The notes below the pieces were generated by a model. It was not told where the DNA came from and did no database searches. It was given only the letters and a program-made list of their open reading frames with translations. The position numbers and the translations under genes were made by a program. Below are positions 32,367-42,750 of a DNA stretch of 64,000 nt, one piece after another (the stretch's first letter is position 1; the number at the start of each line of letters is the position of its first letter). This DNA is from Morchella semilibera (lineage: Eukaryota > Ascomycota > Pezizomycetes > Pezizales > Morchellaceae). Location of the stretch: NCBI GenBank assembly GCA_009192285.1, contig CM018609.1, forward strand, positions 62,001 through 126,000, written 5' to 3'.

Positions 32367-35149
32367 AATAAGCTTACTCTAATACCCCCATATGTTGGAA
32401 ATACAACATTTGGTAGACCACCCTCCCGTAAAGATACAATAATACCATATGTCCCATTAGATATACCAAGCGATATCAAACCATTTGTTAGAAACATGAC
32501 TTTAGCTCCTGGAACACAAACAACTTTATAGGGAAAGTTTGTACCGGTTTTAAAGGTACGAGAATATTCCATACTAGAAATGATTTCTTCTTCTCCCCGA
32601 TCGATAGAAATACGCGTATATGAACCCTTAATCGGTAATGTTTCAAGGAGAAGGTTATTTATTTGTGACGCTGTCCTCCGATAGGATACAAGAAATGTTG
32701 TAAGATAACTGGTATTACGCATATGAAATTGTTGAATCTTATCTTGTAATATAGCTTGACTCTGAGGAGTGATTTGTCCAAACCATAAATCGTTGAGTAG
32801 TTGGAAGAACTCTGGATCATCTCGTTGATGCATAGATTGTTTTAAAAAGATTGGTTTAAAAAATTCCCACAATGTTGAACGGAAGACTTTCTGACCCGAT
32901 ACCGAAGGAAGTTGCGTTTAATATCCCATACAAATGATATGTAGATTTCCGAATGGTTTCAAGTTATTATATATCCTTGCAAACAATCCAGATATAAAAT
33001 CTAATAACTCTGCGTTCACCACTGATATCTCATCTATTACCAATATCTTTATACACCGTATTTCTTCAAGCCTGTCGGGAAGTTGTAAGAGATTTGACTT
33101 TAACATTCTGACTCCTCCATCTGCACCTATGTTCGATGCTGAATGAATAGTTTGACCTGATATATTATTCGCCGCAATACTAGTTGGTGCAAGCTTGAAG
33201 TATTTGAAGTGATTGACGTCAAACCAACGTTCTAGTGCCTTTAAAAGATATGATTTCCCTGTATCTGCAGATCCGGTAATGAAGAATTTAAGGCTAATAC
33301 CGCTGGTAGGAAAGTTGAAAATTGATTGAGTGATTTTCGTATATGCATAATATTGATCGCCCTATAGGTTGAATACTGCCTCGTTGTTTTGAATCGGAGT
33401 GGGTAGTTGTTGCAATTCGAGAAGTTGTTTTCGGACAATCTCTTGGACAGATTCTTCAGACATTGATAATATAGCTTCTATCAATTCTTGATAAACGCTT
33501 GAGATATGTAGTGTAGTCCGTTGTGTTCCTTGTTGGTATATACGTTGAACTTGTTTGTACATATCAGGAAATCGCTGTAGCAAATGCTCTCGGTAATTGA
33601 GATAACCTCCATGTATCTCATCATCAGATCGCCAATGCTGAATCTCCAATAGTTTATTAAAGAAAAATCCCTCTCTATCCGCCAATCGTCTATAACATGT
33701 TCGGATCATAAGTGGCTAACATAAATTAGCTTTACACTTGATAGAAATAGGAATGTAATGAGTGATGTGCTTTTTTCCGTTGGTAAGTGAAATTACCCAA
33801 CTTATCCAATCATATTTCAGTCTATGACCGCCGACGGGTGTGTTCAATTTTGTAAAGCGAATGGTATTTGAAGTACGTAGGATGTTCAAAGATGATATTT
33901 TCTGGTCGATTGAAATACTTTTCAATTGCATCGGGGTAGAAGATATCTTCAGATTTTGGATCAACTTCTAGCAACCAAGCGGGTTTGACTATGCTGGAAC
34001 GATCTGACGACATTGACTTAGGTAGATAAACACATGAACTTGACATTTGAAAGATTGAAAGCTCAAGAATAGGACCATAGATTCCGTAGATCTTATTCTT
34101 CAAGCAAGCAGGTGGTCACTAATATGACTTGAGCTATTGACGCTGACGATAGATTTTGGCTCTGCTTTGGTAACATATTTTGTTATATATAACCACCAGA
34201 GGTACAATATTGTACGTTGCAATGTGCTCCCTATAATAGCAATAGCCTAGGACTGTATGGAATAATATACCGGTACTCCTCTTTAATTCTCCTATATGTA
34301 TACCTAACCTCTCCTTCCTTTTGGTATGCAAGATTTGAAAGTTCCGCAGGAAACCCTTTCCTACACGTTCCAGCCTCATCCCTACTCCCACCACACAGCC
34401 TAGGTTAACACGAATGAACTTGATGTGGTATTACCCAAGCATATAGTTCTGGTTCTGTATTGGAGTTTGGTAGGTCAGCTCGAATAAAATTTTGCTCGAT
34501 AAGTTGATTCTGTGTTAACTAGGACCACAGAAGTGAATGTGTATGTATTGCCCCCCTCAGTTGAAATTCATGCTGTTCAACTAACTCATTTAAACGTCCA
34601 AAACCTGATACTGAAGGGATCTGGAGAAAAGATTTTTTAATCCAATGCTAACAGTTATAATAGTACTACATAGCATCACATGATCGATTTGAAGGCAATA
34701 TATCGTGATTCCCAGTTCGTTGTAGACTGTTTTGGTAATCACTCCATCGTTCAGAAAATGTAGTAGTAATGAATAAAGTAGGTATTCCATGTATCTGTAA
34801 CATACATCGAACATTACTTTCTGCATTCAGAAAAAATGTATCACCTGTCCGTATGAATTGTGGAATAGTTGTGGTTAGATGTTCATTAACGATAGACCAT
34901 GGACCGTATTGATTCTGTTGTAATAGTTCAGCAGCGGTATGTCGTGAATTTGCACCTCTCTCTTGATATCCTTTAACAATACGGCAGTTATTTTGCAGTA
35001 TTCTAATCGCATCAATTTTCATGTATATCCATGGTCCCCAGTAATGATCATCACGGAAAACAGATATAATTGAGCTGAGTTTGATTTTAGCATTGGTGGC
35101 CATGGTATTTTTAGAGCGTATCATATTTGGTTGCCAAATTGAACGTATA

Positions 35150-35767
35150 TGTGACTGAGTAACCCGATGCAAAGAAGAAGATGACAATAATGACGCAGGT
35201 AGGCTCGAGGAGCACAGTCTACGGGATGAGGAGACAGATGAAGACAGAGACAACACCGGGCAAGCACAAGCACAGGCACCGGCGAAGACAAAGGCAAGGG
35301 CAAAGGCACAAGGACGCAGGGCAGAGAAAGTGAGGACCGGATGGATCTTGACGAGAACGATAATAGGTACTATGGGTTTCCAGGGTTTTTGGTATGAGAG
35401 GCTATGGCTTGGAAATAGGAGTAGATTCCTATGTACCGAGATAACAGGAAGACGAGATAAAGAGAAAAGAAAGAAAGAACTAAGGAAAACATCTATCCCC
35501 GCTATTTAACACACCTCCTCCACCAGTCCGCTATGACTCACACCTCCACCTATAGAACCTCATAGAACCCCATCGCTGCCACATCTCATCTTCCTCCCCA
35601 CCATCTTTACTATTTACATTACCAATCCATTACGCCATCGAACCTCTTAGAATCCAATGACGACACCCCCTCCTCATCATGCCTTCTCCTCGCTTAACAT
35701 TTCCCCAATAATCACGACAGCGCTTCGACTACTGAATCCTCGGGACCGATGCCAAGACGCCGGGACA
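35150..35767 (-). repeat. Solo LTR of family B, copy 3 (618 bp), in the Helitron gene
   Basis: On the minus strand it starts TGTCCCGGCGTCTTGGC and ends TTACTCAGTCACA. The plus-strand pentamer GTATA flanks it at 35145-35149 and 35768-35772. Helitron coding sequence continues on both sides. This copy shows that family B has LTR-type ends and a 5-bp target duplication. Confidence 0.88.
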
Positions 35768-37042
35768 GTATATACTGTCCTCTACCCTATAGATATAAGA
35801 CTGGAAGAAGCAATGATTCCAAAGCAGGATCTGATCGTTGTATTCCAATACGTTCACCTGAATTGGTAGAGGGAAGAGATGTGACTGTCAATCGAAAATA
35901 TCGATTATCTTCATTTGCAACCTGTGAAGGATAATTGCAAGGGTTTAAAACTATATCAGGGCGGTTTCAAGGTCGTGTTTCATCCGTATTTGTATCAGTA
36001 CTTGAAATTAAAGAAACTGTAGGTAAAGGACTAAGTTGAAGCTCTCTTCATATATCATATCTCTGAAAAAGTATATTATTTGTTAATAACCAACTGCGAC
36101 AATGTTCAAGGTTCTTAGTATCATGAGATTGATTGAATTGATTTGTTGAACTCTCAAGATAAACTCCAAGAGTTCTGGTATACAACGCAATAGCTCTAGG
36201 GTTTCTGGTAATATTCATTCTACCAGTTACTGTACGATATGTTGAATATGGATTGTGATTATTACTATAACTTTGGGTACGACCTAAATTGGTTTGTAAT
36301 GATATTGGTGATAGAAATATCCGAGAGCGTTGAGGAAGAGAAAGTAGTTCGGCCGGCCATGGTCCTGCAGTTGGTGGCAACCGTGGATTGATATTGCATG
36401 AATAACATATTGCTATAAATTCAATATCGTTTTTGAGTTTGGTAGTAGGAAGGAAATCAAGTATAGTAGATAATGTATATACTGCATCTTGTTGTTTTGG
36501 TACCTATTTGATATGTCTTTCTAGCATCAATGTACCACAAAATGCACATGGTGTATCAGGAAAAGATTTGTTGTAGTTGGTTTTGAATCGTTGAATGAGG
36601 TTTTGGAAGAGACGATCAGGAGTAAAGATAATCGGCTCTCGTATTTCTAGAGGAACTGAAACATACGATGACTGAATAGATTGCCGTTCTGATTGATGTT
36701 GCGCAGATTGAATACGAAAGCTCTGATTATGTTGTTGAATAAATCGGTATGTAGAAAATAAACTTCCATCATGATCAATCAAGTCGTCAGAGTTGACAAA
36801 TACAGCGGGCCTCATATTATGAGAACTAAGTTCTTCGATATTATCTATCGCAGGAATATATGATCTGAACCGAGACGACATGGTTTAAATTGAATATAGA
36901 TACTAATAATAAATAAAAAATCAGTTAATGAAATAACAAAGAAACATTCAAATAATCAACCAATAAAATGACAAAAACATATTTAAAATATATATATTCA
37001 AAAAAAGAAAACGGAACAGAAAACAGTTTAAATTACACCACG

Positions 37043-38353
37043 TCATTTACCCTTTGAACGAGTAGTTTTAGATATCCCACGTGAACGAACTTGAGTAGAT
37101 TCATGATCTATCAATTGGCTCTCTGCATTTTTTTCAATTAAAATTGAAGGAGAGGGGGAGCTCAACGGTGAATCATTTGGATTGTTTGTGCATATTGGTT
37201 CAGGTGCAACCGTATGTTGAGTTGATTCTAGCATTTGAATTGCATTTTTCCCGATAGAATCAATATAATGATTATCGTTAGGGATTGAAACACTTTGACG
37301 ATTGGTGTTGGATGGTCCCGATACAGATATTGGTGACGATAGATTATCAATAGCACCTCCTCCCTCAAATTTATCGGTAATAACTGAAGATATTTTTCCA
37401 ACCGGCGTTGACGTATGACTCCATGAAACTGTTTCTGAAGAAGAGGATACAAAAGGTTGTTTGTAGCGGTTGGGTGTCCGATCTTGTGTAGTTTTGGGCA
37501 ACTTAGAAGGAGGGCTTTCAGATCCGATAGGTCCAAGGAGGATATTACGCTTTTTCTTTGGTGTTTGAAAAATGCTCGCTTTGTCATCCTTTGGTGTAAG
37601 ATCTCGAGCAAAGCTTATAGATACTACCTCGCCATAGGCTTATTATATCTATTAGCTAATGAACTAACTTACAATTTGATTAAAATGATCAAACTTACCC
37701 CGATCTTCTGGACATTCATATTGGTACTTGAATGATGCATCAACTGTTTTGCCGGATACAAGATACTGAGAGAGCTTTGCAAATAATGGAGATTGCGTAT
37801 TTAGAAGGAAGGTTAACTGACACTAACTTCTGAATTAGTATAATTGTTGAAATCATTGAGATTTATATATAGTACCGGAACATCTGATCGAGTTTCTCCA
37901 TCATATTGAAACATCTGCCCCTCGAAGCATTTCAACTCTTCAGCTGTCCCAACGACTTTGAGATCTGATGTAATTGTAACGGTGGAGTTAATGTATAAAT
38001 CGTTTGCGATATGTTTATTATCTAGTAATCCTTTCTGAAGCTCGATACTACGCAATAAAGACAGCTGTTGAATGTATATGTCAATATAAAAACTATTTAT
38101 AATATCAATAGAGATAAAATAGAACAGAGATTTGAATAATTACCTTTGGTTTTCGATTAGCACTATAAATCAAAGTACCATTAAGCAAATATACTCTATC
38201 AGGGTATAGAGTAGTCTCTAATGACATAAAGTATCGAATATCAACTTCTTGACGAATACCACTTGAATCATCATGCGTGATCGTAGCAGTTTTATAACCC
38301 CCCACGCCAGTAACCGAAACAACATATCCCACAAGTGTAAAATATATAGGCAT
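37043..38353 (-). CDS. Helitron-associated OB-fold-like protein, four exons, apparently intact
   Basis: Exons 38353-38144, 38064-37828, 37774-37699 and 37623-37043 join in phase into 367 codons with no stop. All introns have good signals (GTAATT, GTTAGT and GTAAGT donors; ATTGACAT and GCTAATAG branch sites). The N-terminal 150 residues have strand-rich blocks typical of an OB fold: YFTLVGYVVSVTGVGGYKTA, SGIRQEVDIRYFM, RVYLLNGTLIYSA, then LYINSTVTITSDLKVVG. The C-terminal 200 residues are Ser/Pro/Asn-rich, low in order, and end in a basic tail (RGISKTTRSKGK). It lies about 160 bp upstream of the RepHel gene on the same strand, as RPA-like or OB-fold accessory genes do in some Helitrons; a single-stranded DNA-binding role is inference. 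A possible extra first exon near 38495 (MIQALNSKIQFSISTPTKLF) could not be joined in frame. Confidence 0.6.
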
Positions 38354-39066
38354 ATTGTTCAAGTCTCAAATTAGAATGAAAAAAATAAAGGAGAAGTTTA
38401 TACAAACCAAGGTATCGTACAATCTTTCAATTTAGCTGAAAATAGTTTGGTGGGTGTCGATATACTGAACTGAATTTTAGAATTAAGAGCTTGGATCATT
38501 TTGTGAGAAATATATATAATGTGAACGCAAGATTTCCCCGCTTTCTTCATACATACCTAGCTTAATACATAATGATATTATAGTCGGCGATAATAAAATT
38601 ATGATATTATAGTCGCCGATTACAAGGATATATTCCTTGATATTTTGATGATATACATATATAGATAATAATATCAACGGTATATTCCGGTTAAAAATAT
38701 TACGAAATATGATAAATCATATTTTCATATCTCTTGACATAAATCTCTATGTCTGTGATGTATAGTTCAATATACTTCACGGTTAAATCAAAATACTCGG
38801 AATTTTATCATAGGGAGAAAACATCTACGATTTGGAATATTTAGATGATTGCAAATCAAATTAAATCTCAGGTATAGTAGATGCTAGAGAATAAGTATGT
38901 GATAAGAGAAACAATAATCAAATTCATTGATATCATCCCCCACGATGATTCTTATCGTATATAATAGATATATATTATATATAAAATAACTATCTATATG
39001 CATTATATATTGGATATTATTATATTTAAAATGTATAAATGTATAATAATATAAAATAAAATAATT
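38354..39066. other. AT-rich sequence upstream of the Helitron genes
   Basis: Contains a possible extra first exon at 38401-38495 and a small hairpin with direct repeats (TCGGCGA at 38584-38590 and TCGCCGA at 38613-38619; ATGATATTATAGTCG twice, 30 bp apart). The 5' Helitron terminus is expected here but was not pinned down. Confidence 0.35.
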
Positions 39067-39284
39067 TCATGATGTGTGACAACCCCTATTAGGAAATTTC
39101 ATACAAAAGAGGTTTAGTGCTGTTACACCACCATAGAAACTGACACGCATATAGTTTTAGTATGTTTAATAAAAATAATCTCATGATGTGTGACAACACC
39201 TATTAGGAAATTTCATACAAAAGAGGTTTAGTGCTGTTACACCACCATAGAAACTGACACGCATATAGTTTTAGTATGTTTAAT
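39067..39284. repeat. Tandem duplication of a 114-bp unit
   Basis: Units start at 39067 and 39181 (TCATGATGTGTGACAAC), differ at one base near the start (CCCC versus CACC), and the second ends at TGTTTAAT (39284). Each unit contains TGTGACAAC...CTGTTACA, which looks like short LTR ends but without a target duplication. Confidence 0.75.
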
Positions 39285-42200
39285 GAGGAATGTGCTAGGG
39301 CCAGGGTTAAAATGAAGGCACAGCTCTGTTAGGGCTCTGCGGCGTTGCGAGCCCCTGCATGTTACAATCCGGCCGCATCGAGATGCCCTCAAAATTCTTC
39401 TTTTTCTACCTTTTATTTTTATTTTTTTCTTTTGTGATATTTTACGGGTATCAGGGTTTGTACATTTCAATACCGCAAAATCTGGCTTCATTCGAACGGT
39501 TGCCAGGGGACAATTTTGCAGAGGAGCTGAAAAGTATCACCCCTTGAAGGGCCTTTTACAGCCAACACCGCTCTTGGAAACCGTCTAAACGAACTTAGAT
39601 TTTGAGGTACTACTGTATAGATGATTAGTCCGTCTCTGAAAGCGCGGCAGAAATAATATGGAGCATTAGCCAGGCCATAGCGACTGCAGTACCGCATGTT
39701 GATTGCAGTGTATATAGATACTCATCTTTTGTGGGAAGGGCGCTTTGCAATTTGGCCAATGTTCGTGCGGCGGCGGCGGGTCCACGGGGGTGGGTGGCTG
39801 TGCTTATATCACAAATCGAACGGTGGAAAGTATTAGCCTTAATTCTATATATATATGTAGTTAAATACACAGTTGCAACATCTCAATTTTGGATATGATT
39901 TATTAGCAATCTAGACCGCCCACCTGCAAGGCCTTTAAGACTCACGGTCAGCCCTATATCTCCCCAGCGAATGTGGTAGTACCAGCAATATACTACATTC
40001 CAGTGGTGAAATAGGGCTTTCCCACAACCACGATAGTGCCATATTATGATTATCATTTTCTTTGTCCGGTTTGTTGATTCGGGATGCATGGAAGCAACGC
40101 TGAGGAATATCGTTCAAGCAAGCGTTCTTCTAGCATTTGTTCTACTAGCATTTAGTCACTCAAGCTATCAGACTACTTGCTACATCTCTTACTTTATGTG
40201 GATGGTGGGTTCCGTCCCTGAAGGGAGTCTGTCGGGGCCTGCCTGAACTAGCTATAAGCTGCACCCCCCGATCTCGCTGAACATGCGCCGCGATATATAT
40301 ACCTCCCAGAGTTGAAAATTCCAGCTAGTAGAATAAATATATATATATACTCGATTGATATCAGACTAGGTACTGGGTAGACAGAAAATTCAAATTACAG
40401 CACTAGTTGTAATACTATACTACGCTCATCCATCCAGGCCCATACTGATTATAAGCCAGGACACGTATATATATTACCGTCGTGCACGTAGTATTAACAA
40501 CTCTTATAGGCCTAGCTACAGTTTCAAGGCCTAATATCATGCCCTCTGGTGACTGATTGGAATGTTGGTATATAGACAACCCCGGTCTTCCCGATATCCA
40601 TTTGTCAAACCTCTAGCTTTCGACCTGGCCTTCCTTACTAACTAGACGACGACAATGTCTATAACCGGCCACCTGCCTCATCACCCTCTCTATATCTATT
40701 TCGTCCGTCGTCCGCCCGCCGGACCTCTCCCTAGGGAGGTGATCTCCACCCATCACGTCATTCAGTAGCTGCAAGCACACAGACAATGGCGTTCCCTGCT
40801 CGCCTATATATAGTTGATTACTTATTTACTATCGACATTCCACAGGAAAAATGGGGGAACATTGTTACACCGGCCATCCGGATATCTCGCGTTCCTGCGT
40901 ACACCCACACCCCATACCCGCCCGACATGATCGTTCCATACTGCGGATAATTATGTCGTGCTGAAACCCTGCATGTTTCCATAGCCGCTTAACCTTGCAC
41001 CTGCGGTTATGCTTAACGTCACCATCCCTCATGTGCAGCATGTGGGCGCTCAGCTGTCCGACGTTCACCGGGTTTGGCCCTCATGTGGGTGGTGTGGGCC
41101 GCCGAACTCCAGACAGCAAAAGTTATCAAAAAATCCCAAGGAGGGAAAGTATGCAATCCCACTTCATCGTGAGCTTATAGCAAGGAACACGAGGTGCACA
41201 AGTTAAAAATTGAGCATCTGATCAACCAAAGGGTCGACAAAGGCTTTACGAGCCTCGGCCAGAATGTAAAGGATGGATTTAGGAGGGCTGGCTGTTGGGT
41301 GATGTTGCTCATTGGCCCGTTTATCCCCAAAGGAGGCTTTGATACTGCGAACTTTGTAGGCGTGTCTAGAAAGAAGGTGAGGCCCGACCCCGAGTTGCTA
41401 ATTGGCTTCGGGAGTGTGTTCTGCTATGCCGCAGTGTCTGCAGATTTCTTCTGTACTTCCGGAGGTGAGCGTGCGAGCGTGCGAAACTCAATAGTTTTTT
41501 TAAGGTGCTGTCTGGTGGTATAGGTTTTCTTTTTTCTACACGGCGTTTAGCTCTTTATCGGCTTGCGCGGAGGTTGCTATGACGTTTGGATTTCGATCGG
41601 TTGACTATTTAATTAGTTACATCGCTCAGAGGTTTATATCTACATCATCACGCTCGTATCGCCCGTGCAGTAGTGAGGTGATTTGAGCGTAGCTGTCGGG
41701 GGTGAGGTGTATATAAGGAGAGAGATTTTCATCTTGACAGCGAAAAGGGATATAAAAACTCCCTTCGACCTTAGTTATATGATAGCCTGCGGATTGGCAC
41801 TTTAGTCACCAACAGGAGATTACAGTTTACGAAAGGTTTACTATAGGTTTATGACAGGGTCAGCAAGCAATAAGATCAAGTGGAACCATAGAAATAGCGG
41901 TTCATATTGAGGAGCAGGAGGTGAAGAAGATCAATGCCAAGAGTGGTGCATATCTCTCCACCGGTAGATGTAAAGAGGTTCCAGGTAAAGTTGAGGTGTT
42001 GATGCGCCGGATTGACTCGGAAGGATAGGGATCGACTTTATCTTCGTAGTCTGCTAGAGCGCGTTGTCGCCCTTGAAGATATAAGATGATATGACGAGTG
42101 TAGTATCACGTGGAATCAGAGTGTCCGAGTTATGAAACATATTAGAATATTATACTCACTTAAATTAATGGGGGACCACGTGGACTGAGTGAACGCGGGG

Positions 42201-42554
42201 TGTCGATCTCAGACAGAATAGAGAGAAGCGTCACGACCGGAACCAAAGGCGGAACGGTCAACCAAGCATCTCACAGGTTCCGTGGTGTAGAATCCAGGGC
42301 GGCGCATGAGCGGAGGCTAAGCAGTGAGTGGGTTCTCTCCCTTCTATAGCCCGGGGGGGGGGCGAAGTTCCTTCAACCCCACCATTATTAGTTACGCCTA
42401 GCCCCACCTGTTTCGGCTTGAAGTGTCTCTCAACACTGCTCGCCAGTTAATTTTCCGTACTAGAGGCACCCGCTTAGTCTCGTTCCCAGCCCATACGGTG
42501 ATGTTATTGTTGGTGGTGGTTTAATATAGGCTCATCACAGTAGGGTCTGGAGCA
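39285..42554. other. Long non-coding stretch, nothing assigned
   Basis: Open frames here (for example 41194-41523, plus) have no family signal or supporting splice sites. A GTCACGACCGG motif near 42229 might be part of an eroded LTR, but no partner was found. Confidence 0.3.
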
Positions 42555-42750
42555 ATAACCTTTCGAGAAAAAACCGGGTTTCTAAATGACCCCGCCGGAC
42601 TTTTTTTGGTAGAGAATCCGGAGTTATTGGCCTAGCAACTGGGGACTTTAGAGGGCAACCGGCCTTTTTTTAATGCAAAATCCGGGGTTTTGGAGGGCTC
42701 TTTGGCATAGAAATCGGACTTTTGGCATAGCAACCGGGCAAAAAAAACGA
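42555..42750. repeat. Short degenerate tandem repeat
   Basis: Irregular units of about 35-45 bp combining AACCGG, CTTTTTTTGG and AAATCCGGGGTTTT-type blocks. Confidence 0.45.

Larger units (their letters stand above)
31090..36881 (-). pseudogene. Helitron RepHel transposase (rolling-circle replicase and Pif1-type helicase), broken
   Basis: Reads leftwards from MSSRFRSYIPAIDNIEELSS. N-terminal zinc motifs CAFCGTLM (about 36540) and CYSCN (about 36400) are followed by GPWPAELLSLPQRSRIFLSP. After the solo LTR comes the Helitron-like N domain with FRDDHYWGPWIYMK and GIPTLFITTTFSERW. The Rep domain keeps the HUH motif in GAIHTHSLLW (HxH at 34537-34545) and the twin-tyrosine motif YITKYVTK (about 34160-34190). 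The helicase keeps Walker A GSADTGKS (33251-33274), Walker B LVIDEIS (33023-33043), PGAKVMFLTN and, near its end, FASTVHKTQG (about 31254-31273) and FDDSMFS. Damage: an in-frame TAG at about 36504, later TGA and TAG codons, frame changes, an inserted LTR (35150-35767) and an inserted retroposon (31418-32366). The protein would nick and unwind DNA for rolling-circle transposition; this copy cannot. Confidence 0.88.

Noticed and set aside
32340-32531. Plus-strand frame starting in the A-run
   Set aside because: It is antisense to the helicase and starts in the poly(A) tail of the retroposon.
42180-42240. LTR starting near GTCACGACCGG
   Set aside because: No partner LTR, target duplication or internal element sequence could be found.
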